NCBI RefSeq assembly: GCF_014204755.1
Contig: NZ_JACHLZ010000001.1
Coordinates: forward strand, 2,976,001 to 3,040,000
Length of the DNA stretch: 64,000 bases
Reading direction: 5' to 3'
DNA from: Brachybacterium aquaticum
GTDB taxonomy: Bacteria; Actinomycetota; Actinomycetes; Actinomycetales; Dermabacteraceae
The translations under genes were made by a program, and so were the position numbers. The notes beneath the pieces are model-generated. The model worked only from the letters and a program-made list of their open reading frames with translations, was not told where the DNA came from and did not search any database. Positions 24,548 through 33,135 of this stretch are shown here, piece by piece. How positions within the stretch are numbered: position 1 is the first letter of the stretch; each line of letters begins with the position of its first letter.

Positions 24548-26119
24548 TCAGAGGTTCCAGATCACCGGGACCAGCACGATCTTCACGACGATCGAGAAGG
24601 CGAAGAGGGTCGCGTAGGCGGTCTCGATGCGCTCGTCGCCGACCTTGGAGTTCGCGGCGTCCAGCACTGCGGGCTGGCCGAGGAAGCCGGCGACCGCGCC
24701 GGCCGAGCGCGGGGCGGAGAGGTCGAGGATCCAGCGCGCCGCGATCAGCAGCACCGCGCAGCTGAGCCCCGCGACGACGACCGCGAGAAGCGCGGCCCGC
24801 CAGGCCGTCGGGGAGGACAGCACGGTCGCGACCTCGGGCCCGGCGGTGAGGCCGAGTGCGGCGAGGAAGAGCAGCAGGCCGAGCTGGCGCACGGTCGCGT
24901 TCGCGCCGCCCGGCAGGGACCACACGATCGGGCCGGTGCGGCGCAGCGCCCCGAGCGCCATGCCGACGATGAGGGGGCCGGCGGCGGGGCCGAGGGCGAA
25001 GCTGCCGCCGCCCGGCATGGGCACGCTGACCAGGCCGACGGCGACGCCGAGCACGAGTCCGAGGCCCACGGAGAGGGCGTCGAGCTCGCTGGCCTTGCGG
25101 TCGGAGTCCCCGAGGTAGGCGTGGACGTCCTCGAGCTTCCGGCGGTCCACGACCACGGCGATCCGATCCCCGGGCTCCAGGACGAGGTCGTCGCGGGCGA
25201 GCAGCTCGAGGTCGCCGCGCCGCACGCGGGTGACCACGGCGCCGAAGCGGACGGGCAGGCTCAGCTCGGCGATGGAGCGGGAGGCGAGGTCGGGGTTGGA
25301 GACGGTCAGGCGCGTGAACTCGACGAGGGAGCGGTCGTGGGCGATGTGCCGGTCGGAGATCTCGCCGAGCTCGGCGATGACCTCGTCGACCGCCTCCGGC
25401 ATGCCGACGGCGACCACCTCGTCCCCGGCCAGCAGGTCCTCGCCGGGGACGATGACGCGCACCTTCCCGTCGCGGCGCAGGTAGGAGAAGCGCACGCGCT
25501 GCTCGTGCCACTGGGGCACATCGCGCAGGTTCACGGCATGGTCTACCCGCACGGTCGCCGAGCGCAGGCTCTTCCCGGCGAGCGCAGGGGTGTCCTTCCG
25601 GCCCGGCCAGGCGCGGGTGACGACGGTGGAGACGAGCACGATCCCGACGATCACGCCGATCGGGTAGCCGAAGGCGTAGCCGACCGACGGGCCGGCCGTC
25701 CCGGTCAAGCGCGAGGCGGCGTCCAGCGCCGGGGCGGCGGTGAGCGCGCCGGTGAACAGACCCAGGGTCAGGTCCTGCTGGAGGCCGAGGACGTGGCCGA
25801 GCACGATCGTGGCGATCGCGGCGAGGACGGTGCTGCCGGTCGCGGCGGCCAGCAGCGGCAGCTGCCTGTTCAGGGTGGTGAAGAAGGCGGCACCCGCGGA
25901 GATGCCGACGGTGTAGACGAACAGCGCCAGGCCCAGCGACTGCACGATCTGCATCCCGTCGCCGAGCTGCGGGGCGATCGCCGAGAGGGCCAGGCCCGTG
26001 AACAGGGCGCCGGCGGCGCCGAAGCGGACGCGGCCGAAGGGGATCGCGCCGAGCACGGCGCCGGTCGCGACGACCAGGAACAGCGTGAGCAGGGGGCTGC
26101 TCGCGAGGACCACGATCAC
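24548..26119 (-). CDS. AspT/YidE-type transporter with two RCK_C domains
   Basis: The 523-residue membrane protein has the AAE-exchanger layout: about five N-terminal membrane helices (LTLFLVVATGAVLGAIPFGR to VGIVLVSTVV), a central cytosolic part with two TrkA-C/RCK_C regions (LLAGDEVVAVGMPEAVDEVI and LEPGDRIAVVVDRRKLEDVH), then about five further helices ending VVKIVLVPVIWNL. The duplicated AspT motif appears as GLFTGALTAAPALDAA and FLGQPAVLDAANSKVGDERI. Family members exchange aspartate/alanine or export succinate-type acids; the substrate here is open. It converges on the Gfo operon with a 7-bp gap. Confidence 0.88.
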   Translation of the reverse strand: MIVVLASSPLLTLFLVVATGAVLGAIPFGRVRFGAAGALFTGLALSAIAPQLGDGMQIVQSLGLALFVYTVGISAGAAFFTTLNRQLPLLAAATGSTVLAAIATIVLGHVLGLQQDLTLGLFTGALTAAPALDAASRLTGTAGPSVGYAFGYPIGVIVGIVLVSTVVTRAWPGRKDTPALAGKSLRSATVRVDHAVNLRDVPQWHEQRVRFSYLRRDGKVRVIVPGEDLLAGDEVVAVGMPEAVDEVIAELGEISDRHIAHDRSLVEFTRLTVSNPDLASRSIAELSLPVRFGAVVTRVRRGDLELLARDDLVLEPGDRIAVVVDRRKLEDVHAYLGDSDRKASELDALSVGLGLVLGVAVGLVSVPMPGGGSFALGPAAGPLIVGMALGALRRTGPIVWSLPGGANATVRQLGLLLFLAALGLTAGPEVATVLSSPTAWRAALLAVVVAGLSCAVLLIAARWILDLSAPRSAGAVAGFLGQPAVLDAANSKVGDERIETAYATLFAFSIVVKIVLVPVIWNL

Positions 26120-26408
26120 GCTGCTCCTTCCCGTGCCCGCGAGGGGCCGACGGGGGTGGGCGCGCTGGTCGCGGGCACCTCGATGTGGCGTTCGGGTCCA
26201 GGGTAGGCCCGACGGGGCGGCGACGTGGGGCCGGGTTGTCCGAGGTCACGCCGACGGGACGGTAGGTGCGGCCGACGGCGGGTGGTGCGGGGCGCCCGTT
26301 CGGACCTGGCAACCTCCGGCACCCCTCCCCGTCGGCCGTCGTGATGCACGACACTGGCAGGGACTGCGTCCGGGCGCCCGCCCGCACACTCGACCGAAAG
26401 GACTGTCG

Positions 26409-27497
26409 ATGGCCGTCTCCGAAGGAGCCAACTACGCCCCCGCCGCGATGCCGAAGACGGTGGTGGACCCGGGCGAGTTCGTGTTCGCCGCGATGCACCT
26501 GGACCACGGCCACATCGGAGGCATGACCCAAGGTCTGCTGGGCGCCGGCGCGACGCTGAAGTGGGTGTACGACCCGCAGCCGGAGCGCATCGCCGCGTTC
26601 AAGGAGCGGTTCCCCGAGGTGCAGGTCGCCTCGAGCGAGGAGGAGGTCCTCGCCGATCCCGAGGTGCACCTGGTCGCCGCCGCCGCAGTCCCGTCCGAGC
26701 GCGCACCGCTGGGCATCCGGGTGATGGAGGCCGGCAAGGACTACTTCACCGACAAGACGCCGCTGATCACGCTCGAGCAGCTCGCCGAGGCGAAGGCCGC
26801 CGTGGAGCGCACCGGCCGGAAGTACATGGTCTATTACTCCGAGCGGATCCACGTCGAGGCCGCCATGCTCGCCACCCAGCTCATCGAGCAGGGCGCGATC
26901 GGCAAGGTCATCCAGGTCCAGGGCCAGGGCCCGCACCGCATGGGCGATCCGTCCACCCGCCCCGACTGGTTCTTCGAGCGCGCCCGCTACGGCGGCATCC
27001 TCACCGACATCGGCTCCCACAACTTCGAGCAGATGCTCACCTTCACCGGCTCGGAAGACGCCGAGATCCTCTCCTCGGCGATCGGCAACTTCGGCAACCC
27101 CGAGCACCCGGAGCTCGACGACTTCGGCGACGCGCACGTCGCGCTGTCCTCCGGCGCTACCGGCTACGTACGCGTGGACTGGTTCACCCCCTCGGGCCTG
27201 CGCACCTGGGGCGACGGCCGCTTCTTCGCGATCGGCACCGAGGGCTACATCGAGCTGCGCAAGTACCTCGACGTCACCACCGACAACGGCCCCGACCAGG
27301 TCATCCTCGTGGACGGCACGGGCGAGCACCGCCTCGAGGCCCACGGCAAGGTCGGCTACCCGTTCTTCGGCGAGCTGGTCCTGGATGTCCTGAACCGCAC
27401 CGAGAACGCCATGACCCAGGCCCACGCCTTCAAGGCCGTGGAGCTCGCGCTGACAGCGCAGAAGCAGGCGCGGGAGCTGACCGGCCGGCAGGGCTGA
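26409..27497 (+). CDS. Gfo/Idh/MocA family oxidoreductase
   Basis: The 362-residue protein is an atypical member: the N-terminus reads EFVFAAMHLDHGHIGGMTQG instead of the classic GxGxxG, followed by YFTDKTPLITLEQLAEAKAA (variant EKP, here DKTP) and GGILTDIGSHNFEQMLTFTG. The fold seems complete. ATG 26409 follows GAAAGG. A strong terminator closes it, so it is transcribed alone. It is the fourth family member in the window; loss of the canonical NAD motif may mean a changed cofactor mode. Confidence 0.85.
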   Translation: MAVSEGANYAPAAMPKTVVDPGEFVFAAMHLDHGHIGGMTQGLLGAGATLKWVYDPQPERIAAFKERFPEVQVASSEEEVLADPEVHLVAAAAVPSERAPLGIRVMEAGKDYFTDKTPLITLEQLAEAKAAVERTGRKYMVYYSERIHVEAAMLATQLIEQGAIGKVIQVQGQGPHRMGDPSTRPDWFFERARYGGILTDIGSHNFEQMLTFTGSEDAEILSSAIGNFGNPEHPELDDFGDAHVALSSGATGYVRVDWFTPSGLRTWGDGRFFAIGTEGYIELRKYLDVTTDNGPDQVILVDGTGEHRLEAHGKVGYPFFGELVLDVLNRTENAMTQAHAFKAVELALTAQKQARELTGRQG

Positions 27498-27524
27498 GCC
27501 GGGTCAACCTGAGCAGGACCGGAT

Positions 27525-27563
27525 CGAGGGGTCCGACGGGCGTGGTGCCCGTCGGGCCCCTCG
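27525..27563 (+). terminator. Strong intrinsic terminator after the fourth Gfo gene
   Basis: A 17-bp stem from CGAGGGG..GACGGGC to GCCCGTC..CCCCTCG, with one G-U wobble, closes a five-base loop GTGGT. It starts 28 bases after the stop codon 27497 and precedes the convergent DUF222-HNH gene. Confidence 0.8.
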
Positions 27564-27617
27564 TGTGTGCGGGGGGCTTGGCGCGAGAGTCGTGCGGCCG
27601 ACGGGAGCTCAGTGCTC

Positions 27618-29234
27618 TCACGCGGCGAGCCGCAGCACGTTCTCGCAGAGCACGTCCACGCAGGCCGCGAGGCTGAAGCCCTCCCCACGGGTGGTCGCGG
27701 CGATGCGCTCGGGGTCCGGGTCGACCACGGGCCCGGCGCCATGTGCGAGGTCCGGGTCGGCCGACGGGAGCTCGGAGGTCGGGGCGTCGGGTCCTCCCCC
27801 GAGGGCGGTCCCGCGGCGGATCACGAGGTGCTCGAGCATCGCCGGCCATGCCGCCTGCACGGGCATCCCGTCGGAGTCGAGCACCCGGAACCTCGCGCCC
27901 TCGCCCGGCGTGACGGTGCGCACCACCCGCAACCCGCCCTCGTGGACCATCACGTGGTGGCGGCGGCACAGCAGCACGAGTCCCTCCAGGTCGGTCGCGC
28001 CGCCCTGCGACCAGGGCGTGAGGTGGTGGGCGTCGAGGTGCTTGGTCTGGTGACAGCCGGGGAAGCCGCAGGTCCGATCGCGCAGGCGCAGGGCCCGGCG
28101 CTGGGCGCGGGAGGCGAGGCGGCGCGAGCGCCCCAGGTGCAGGATCTCGCCGCCGGCATCGGTGATCGCGACGGACACCTTCCCCGTGCATGCCAGACGC
28201 TCGGCGGTGGCGGGTTCGAGGGGTCCGGCGCCGAGCGCTCCGCTGCGCGGAGGCGTTCCCGCGGGAACGTCTGAGGGGTCGGCGGGCTCGCTGGCTGCGG
28301 TCGCTGCTGCGGCCGACGGGTCTCGCTCCTCGTCGGGGCGCGCAAGCGTTCCCGCGGGAACGTTCTTCGCGAGCGCCTCGGCGCTGACCTGCACGATCAC
28401 GACATGACGGTCTTCGCCGGAGCGGTCGTCCGGAGTGGCGTCGAGGTAGGTGCGGGCGAGGTCGTGGAGGGCGTCGGCCCGGCGCTGCTCGAGGGTGGCG
28501 TCGGTGGTGACCTCGGCGAGGCGCTCGGCGAGCGGGTCATCGACGGCGGTGGCTGCCGGTGCATCGGCGGCGGAGTTGCGTGAAGCCGAGGCGTCGGCGT
28601 GCTCACCCTCAATCTCCGATGGCGGCGCGCTTCCGTCACGGTCCAGTGCGAGCTCGAGGGCGGTGATGACCTCGGCGCCGAGCTCGGCGGGGAGCACTGC
28701 GCGGACCTCGACCATCCCGTCGTCGCGCACGAACCAGCGGGCCTGGCGTCGGGCGTCCTGGCCGAGGCGGGAGCCATCCGCCGCACGGAACCCGGCGATC
28801 GTCGCGGCGAGCTGCGAGGCGGTCATGGCACGGGCCATCTCCACGAGCACCACCTCGTCGACCCGGTCCGCGACGCGGGTGAGCTCGCGGACCTTGGAGT
28901 AGGACAGGCGCCCCCGACGGAACTCGGCGACGGTCAGCGGCATGGAGGGAAGGATCCGCGCGACGCGGACGTGCTCTCGGGCGGTGCCCGGGGACATGGA
29001 ACAGGACCAGGCGAGCCAGTGCGCGGTGGACTTCAGCCCCACGTAGTGGCCGACCCCGCCGCGGGCCTCGAACTCGGAGAGCATCAGCAGGAACTCGCAG
29101 GTCGCCGCCGCGAGGAGCGCCGCGCGCTGCTGGATCTGCTGTCCCATCTCCTCGGCCTCCTCGGCGGTGAGGGGCTCGGGCGGGGGCGGGTCCTCGCCCG
29201 TCGGGCGGGAGGGATGCGGAGTGGCGAGGGTCAT
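27618..29234 (-). CDS. DUF222 / HNH endonuclease-domain protein
   Basis: The 538-residue product has the actinobacterial DUF222 domain (HYVGLKSTAHWLAWSCSMSP, then GTAREHVRVARILPSMPL) and a C-terminal HNH nuclease with zinc cysteines: CGFPGCHQTKHLDAHHLTPW, GLVLLCRRHHVMVHEGG. Such genes are multicopy in many Actinobacteria (REP13E12 type) and may be mobile. Two copies of the GTTCCCGCGGGAAC palindrome (28254, 28347) lie in the variable linker and are translated in frame as NVPAGT and DVPAGT. ATG 29234 follows GGGAGA. Role unknown; a DNA-cutting activity is inferred from the HNH motif. Confidence 0.88.
   Translation of the reverse strand: MTLATPHPSRPTGEDPPPPEPLTAEEAEEMGQQIQQRAALLAAATCEFLLMLSEFEARGGVGHYVGLKSTAHWLAWSCSMSPGTAREHVRVARILPSMPLTVAEFRRGRLSYSKVRELTRVADRVDEVVLVEMARAMTASQLAATIAGFRAADGSRLGQDARRQARWFVRDDGMVEVRAVLPAELGAEVITALELALDRDGSAPPSEIEGEHADASASRNSAADAPAATAVDDPLAERLAEVTTDATLEQRRADALHDLARTYLDATPDDRSGEDRHVVIVQVSAEALAKNVPAGTLARPDEERDPSAAAATAASEPADPSDVPAGTPPRSGALGAGPLEPATAERLACTGKVSVAITDAGGEILHLGRSRRLASRAQRRALRLRDRTCGFPGCHQTKHLDAHHLTPWSQGGATDLEGLVLLCRRHHVMVHEGGLRVVRTVTPGEGARFRVLDSDGMPVQAAWPAMLEHLVIRRGTALGGGPDAPTSELPSADPDLAHGAGPVVDPDPERIAATTRGEGFSLAACVDVLCENVLRLAA
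28254..28269. repeat. Palindrome family GTTCCCGCGGGAAC, copy 3 (16 bp, in coding sequence)
   Basis: CGTTCCCGCGGGAACG is a perfect 16-bp palindrome inside the DUF222-HNH gene, read on the minus strand as Asp-Val-Pro-Ala-Gly-Thr. Confidence 0.9.
28347..28362. repeat. Palindrome family GTTCCCGCGGGAAC, copy 4 (16 bp, in coding sequence)
   Basis: A second in-gene copy, 93 bp from copy 3, encoding Asn-Val-Pro-Ala-Gly-Thr on the minus strand. It shares its right flank TTCTTCGC with copy 5 at 46879. Confidence 0.9.
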
Positions 29235-29413
29235 GGCGGTCTCCCGGGGTGTGCGGCAGAAGCGTGCGGCAAAAGCGTGCGACGGACGGCGGGATCGGAC
29301 GGGCGTTCGAGTGCGTCCGTCCAGTCCAGTCGCCCTGCGCACACGGCGCATCCCCCGGGCCGGGAATGTGGACGAAGCGGCGCTGTGGAGGAACCGTCAC
29401 ACCTCGCCCCCTT

Positions 29414-29442
29414 TTGCCATAGTTAGCATTGCGAACTACTAT
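29414..29442 (+). promoter_or_regulatory. Promoter and operator of the MarR/MFS locus
   Basis: TTGCCA (29414-29419) and TACTAT (29437-29442) are spaced by 17 bases. The transcript would start at about 29449-29451, the GTG start itself, so it is leaderless. The spacer contains the dyad TAGTT-N9-AACTA (29420-29438), well placed for MarR autorepression. Confidence 0.72.
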
Positions 29443-29450
29443 CAGTCGTC

Positions 29451-29972
29451 GTGACCAGAACTTCTCTGCCCTCCGCGACCGGTGACGAGCGCCCGGCGGC
29501 GCCCGACGCCGCGGCCACCTCCAGCACCGAGTCCGCGCCCGGCAACCCCTCCCGCGAGGAGCTGCCCCAGCACCTCGCGCTGGTGTGCAGCCTGTTCGCC
29601 CGCATGGCGGCCCGACGGTCCGAGGTGGGCGTCGGCACCGTGTCCTGGCGGGTGGTGGCCACGATCGAGCGCTTCGGGAAGCTGCGGCTGAGCGAGATCG
29701 CCGAGCGCGAGCGCGTCTCGCGCCCCACGGCGACCACGGTCATCAAGCGGCTCGAGGAGGAGGGGCTGGTGCGTCGGGAGCCGGACCCCACCGACTCCCG
29801 CTCCGTCCTGGTCAGCACCACCGACAAGGGCTCGGCGCAGCTGGCGATCTGGCGCGAGCAGCTCGCCGTCGGCGTCGGCTCCCTGCTCGAGCACCTGCCC
29901 GAGGAGGATCTGGCGACCCTCTCCCGGGCCTCGGAGATCCTCGCCGGGGTCCTCGAGGTCCACGACCGCTGA
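29451..29972 (+). CDS. MarR-family transcriptional regulator
   Basis: The 173-residue protein has a disordered N-terminus and a MarR winged helix: VSWRVVATIERFGKLRLSEI, the recognition helix RVSRPTATTVIKRLEEEGLV and the wing RREPDPTDSRSVLVSTTDKG. It is a probable drug-responsive repressor. GTG 29451 coincides with the predicted transcript start. The MFS exporter gene follows after 113 bp on the same strand, the usual MarR-pump arrangement, and a dyad sits between the promoter boxes. Confidence 0.9.
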   Translation: MTRTSLPSATGDERPAAPDAAATSSTESAPGNPSREELPQHLALVCSLFARMAARRSEVGVGTVSWRVVATIERFGKLRLSEIAERERVSRPTATTVIKRLEEEGLVRREPDPTDSRSVLVSTTDKGSAQLAIWREQLAVGVGSLLEHLPEEDLATLSRASEILAGVLEVHDR

Positions 29973-30085
29973 TCCCCCGGCCGCTGATCCCCCTGACCGC
30001 TGAGGTCCCGTCGGCCGACGGACCCCCGCACCCCTCTGCCCGCCCGCTCCCCCACCCGTCCTCTCCCCACGGAAAGAAGTCCTGT

Positions 30086-31402
30086 ATGAGCAGCACCGAG
30101 ACCACCACCGGGACCACCTCGGCCCCGGCCCAGGCGGCACCCGCCGCCTCGTCCATCCCGACTCTCCGCGACGCCTTCCACCAGCCCAAGGCCGTGTGGG
30201 CGATCGCCTTCGCCGCCACCGTGTCCTTCATGGGCATCGGCCTGGTGGACCCGATCCTCCCCGCGATCAGCTCGCAGCTGGACGCCTCGCCTTCGCAGGC
30301 GATGCTGCTGTTCACCAGCTACCTCTTCGTCACTGCGATCGCCATGTTCTTCACCAGCTGGTTCGGCAGCAAGGTGGGCGTGAAGCGCACCCTGCTCGTC
30401 GGCCTGGCCTTCGTGGTCGTGTTCGCGGCGCTGGCCTCGACCGCCGGCAGCGTCAACGAGATCATCGGCCTGCGCGCCGGCTGGGGCCTCGGCAACGCCC
30501 TGTTCATCTCCACCGCTCTCGCGGCGATCGTCGGGGCGACCGCCGGCCCGTCGGGCGGCGCGATCATCCTGTACGAGACCGCGCTCGGCATCGGCATGGC
30601 CCTCGGCCCGCTGCTCGGCGGCCTGCTCGGCACCGTGTCCTGGCGCGCACCGTTCGCCGGCACCGCCGTGCTCATGGGCATCGGCTTCCTCGCCATCGCG
30701 ATCCTGCTCCAGCGCGAGGCGAAGCCGGCCCCGGTCTCGCCGGTCGCCGCACTGAAGGCCCTGAAGAACCCGGCCCTGCGCACCCTGGCCCTGACCGCCG
30801 TGTTCTACAACATCGGCTTCTTCACCCTGCTGGCCTACTCGCCCTTCCCGCTCGAGCACGCCGCGGCCGCCGCCGGCATCGAGTTCGGCGCCATGGGCAT
30901 CGGCTGGGTCTTCTTCGGCTGGGGCCTGGCGCTCGCGATCACCTCGGTGTTCGTCGCCCCCGTCCTGACCCGCAAGATCGGCCTCATCCCGACGCTGCTG
31001 ACCACCCTCGGCCTGCTCACCGTCGTGATGCTCGTGCTGACCGTCTTCCACACCTCGATGACCGGGATCGTCACCCTCATCGTCATCGGCGGCCTGCTGC
31101 TGGGTGTCATGAACACGGCACTGACCGAGACCGTCATGGAGGCCACCGACCTGCCCCGCGGCGTGGCCAGCTCCGCCTACTCCGGCGTGCGCTTCCTGGG
31201 CGGTGCGATCGCCCCGGCCGTCGCCGGCCCGCTCGCGGAGGCGACTACCTCCGGTGCGCCGTACCTGATGGCCGCCGTCTCGCTCGTGCTCAGCATGATC
31301 ATCCTCGCGATCGGCCGACGCCACCTGTCCCACGTCCGCCAGGAGCACCACCTCACCGCGGCCGAGGAGGTCGAGGCGATCACCGCCGGCGACGAGGTCT
31401 GA
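30086..31402 (+). CDS. MFS drug-efflux transporter
   Basis: The 438-residue membrane protein has about 12 hydrophobic helices. The family motif A region reads FFTSWFGSKVGVKRTLLVGL between helices 2 and 3, and helix 5 carries the antiporter-like motif YETALGIGMALGPLLGGLLG (motif C of drug:H+ antiporters). ATG 30086 follows GGAAAGAAG. With the MarR gene upstream it forms an inducible efflux unit. Both cytosolic tails are short. A terminator hairpin follows at 31439. Confidence 0.9.
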   Translation: MSSTETTTGTTSAPAQAAPAASSIPTLRDAFHQPKAVWAIAFAATVSFMGIGLVDPILPAISSQLDASPSQAMLLFTSYLFVTAIAMFFTSWFGSKVGVKRTLLVGLAFVVVFAALASTAGSVNEIIGLRAGWGLGNALFISTALAAIVGATAGPSGGAIILYETALGIGMALGPLLGGLLGTVSWRAPFAGTAVLMGIGFLAIAILLQREAKPAPVSPVAALKALKNPALRTLALTAVFYNIGFFTLLAYSPFPLEHAAAAAGIEFGAMGIGWVFFGWGLALAITSVFVAPVLTRKIGLIPTLLTTLGLLTVVMLVLTVFHTSMTGIVTLIVIGGLLLGVMNTALTETVMEATDLPRGVASSAYSGVRFLGGAIAPAVAGPLAEATTSGAPYLMAAVSLVLSMIILAIGRRHLSHVRQEHHLTAAEEVEAITAGDEV

Positions 31403-31438
31403 GGTCCCGGATCTCCGACTGACGTCACCTGAGGAGTA

Positions 31439-31476
31439 GCCCCCGTCCTGCCGCTGATGCGGCGGGGCGGGGGCTT
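31439..31476 (+). terminator. Terminator after MFS gene
   Basis: GCCCCCG at 31439-31445 pairs with CGGGGGC at 31468-31474, with further G-C pairs inside around a TGAT loop, followed by TTCT. It begins 36 bases after the stop codon. Confidence 0.75.
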
Positions 31477-31529
31477 CTGCCTTCCCCTGGCCGCGACGAG
31501 TCCTGCCGGCCACCCCGTACCCTGACCCG

Positions 31530-32267
31530 ATGACCACCCCCGAGCTCCTGGCCCTGCTGGGCCTGGCGCTGACGATAGTGGTGGGCGCAGTCGCGCAGCG
31601 CACCACGGGGATGGGGTTCGCGCTGCTGATCGCGCCGTTCCTGGTGCTGGCGCTCGGGCCGCTCGAGGGGATCCTCGTGACCAATGCGTTCGGGGTGGTC
31701 TCGTCGGTGGTGAACCTGGTGCTGATGTGGCGCGACGTGGACTGGCCGCGTGCGGCGGTGCTGGCCCCGATGGGGATCGTCGGCATCGTGCCCGGGGCGC
31801 TCGCGGTGCGGTGGCTGCCGGAGGCGCCGCTGGCTGTCGCGGTCGCGGCGCTGATCCTGGTCGCGCTCGCCCTCACGCTGCTGCTGCGGGGCCGGACCTT
31901 GCCTCGCTCCCGCGCGCTCGCCGCGGCCGGCGGCTTCACCTCAGGGTTCCTCAACGTCACCGCGGGCGCCGGCGGACCGGGCCTGGTGGTCTACGCGCGC
32001 GCCACCGGCTGGCCGCACCACCTGTTCGCCGCGACCGCGCAGCTGCAGTTCATCGTGCTCGGCGCAGCGTCGCTGCTCGCCAAGGGCGCGCTGCCCTCCC
32101 TCGCAGCCCCCACCTGGGCGGTGCTGCTGGTCGCCCTCGCGCTCGGCATCGGGATCGGGTCATGGCTCGCGCCGAAGCTCGACCCGGACGTGGGGATGCG
32201 GATCGTGATGGTCCTGGCGATCGGCGGGGCACTGCTCGCGCTCGGGCGCGGGCTGCTCGCGCTCTGA
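31530..32267 (+). CDS. TSUP-family (TauE/SafE) anion exporter
   Basis: The 245-residue membrane protein shows the two halves of the TauE/SafE family: LTIVVGAVAQRTTGMGFALL with ALGPLEGILVTNAFGVVSSV in the first half and AAGGFTSGFLNVTAGAGGPG in the second. These carriers export sulfite, sulfonates or organic acids. About 8 hydrophobic segments are seen. A TACCCT box at 31516-31521 nine bases before ATG 31530 suggests a leaderless mRNA. Substrate is unknown; a second family member is at 39864. Confidence 0.87.
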   Translation: MTTPELLALLGLALTIVVGAVAQRTTGMGFALLIAPFLVLALGPLEGILVTNAFGVVSSVVNLVLMWRDVDWPRAAVLAPMGIVGIVPGALAVRWLPEAPLAVAVAALILVALALTLLLRGRTLPRSRALAAAGGFTSGFLNVTAGAGGPGLVVYARATGWPHHLFAATAQLQFIVLGAASLLAKGALPSLAAPTWAVLLVALALGIGIGSWLAPKLDPDVGMRIVMVLAIGGALLALGRGLLAL

Positions 32268-32328
32268 GGCGCGCGCTGCCGTCGGCCGACGAACCCTGCC
32301 ACATCTCGGGCCGCCCGCGCCCGACCCG

Positions 32329-32838
32329 TCAGCTCCCCAGCGCCTCGTACTCCCCCGCGCGGGGCATGTAGTGGCTGTCCCACACCTCCATGGTGGGGAC
32401 GTCGCCGCCGCTCAGCGACCCGACGAAGCGGTCGAGGTACCACTCCCAGCCGGGGCCGACGTTCTGGAGCATGTCGCGGGGAACGTCGTGGTGGCGCAGG
32501 GCGAGGTACGTGACCTCGCCGGCCGCGCCGCCGGCCCCGTCGGACCCGCCTTCGAGCTCGAGGGACAGCAGCCAGGACCCCTCCCCCATCGACGAGCTGA
32601 CCGTGAGCAGTCGCTCCGGCTCGCAGGCGTGGATCGTGTAGGTCGACGGGGTCGCCTCGCCGGGCTCGGCGTTCATGGTGACCTCGACCGTGCCGCTCGC
32701 GGGATCACCGGTCCAGGTGCCGTACCAGGTGGCGAGGCGGCCCGGGTCGACGGCGTGCTGCCACACCTGGGCGGGGGCGGCGGGGACCACGCGCCGCAGC
32801 ACGAGGTCGGATCCGTCGAGGGTGCCGGAGATGCTCAT
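32329..32838 (-). CDS. SRPBCC (AHSA1-like) domain protein
   Basis: The 169-residue protein has the START/AHSA1-like fold: DLVLRRVVPAAPAQVWQHAV, then DPGRLATWYGTWTG, a central sheet ending PERLLTVSSSMGEGSWLLSL and a long C-terminal helix (NVGPGWEWYLDRFVGSLSGG). Proteins of this class bind small hydrophobic ligands in a deep pocket; no ligand can be named. It begins on an ATGA overlap with a small upstream fragment. Confidence 0.85.
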   Translation of the reverse strand: MSISGTLDGSDLVLRRVVPAAPAQVWQHAVDPGRLATWYGTWTGDPASGTVEVTMNAEPGEATPSTYTIHACEPERLLTVSSSMGEGSWLLSLELEGGSDGAGGAAGEVTYLALRHHDVPRDMLQNVGPGWEWYLDRFVGSLSGGDVPTMEVWDSHYMPRAGEYEALGS

Positions 32839-33041
32839 GCGCCCACCGTAGCCCGATCAGGGTGCGCTCGGTGCGGCGCCGCCTGTACTGCCGCTTCCGT
32901 CCCGCCGGCTCCGCAGCGCGCCTGGCTCCCGCCGAGGATGCTGCCGAGAACGAGGGCGATGAGCACGACCGGGAGCGTGACGCCGTCAGGGACGCCGCAG
33001 GTGGTGCGCGAGCCGACCTGGGCGAGGACCTGCATGAGCAA
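32835..33041 (-). pseudogene. Duplicated 3' fragment of the neighbouring membrane-protein gene
   Basis: A 68-codon frame encodes LPVVLIALVLGSILGG, closely matching LPILITILIALVIGGILGGI at the end of the 33136-33858 product. The DNA also aligns: GCCGAGGATNCNGCCGANNA at about 32933 and 33198 plus an ACGAGGGCGATGAG block. It therefore looks like a tandem partial duplication of that gene's tail. It has no good ribosome site, though its stop overlaps the SRPBCC start. It could still make a one-helix peptide. Confidence 0.45.
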
Positions 33042-33135
33042 GGAGGCGCCATCGTCGCCCCTCGGCGGGGCGCGGGGAACGCCTTGTCCGAATCGGGATC
33101 CGGCCGACGCGATTCGGCCGACGGGGCCCGCCCCC

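Noticed and set aside
24345-27425. Open frame of 1026 codons on the minus strand
   Set aside because: It shares the strand but not the frame of the AspT-type gene and is antisense to the Gfo gene; no domain is visible.
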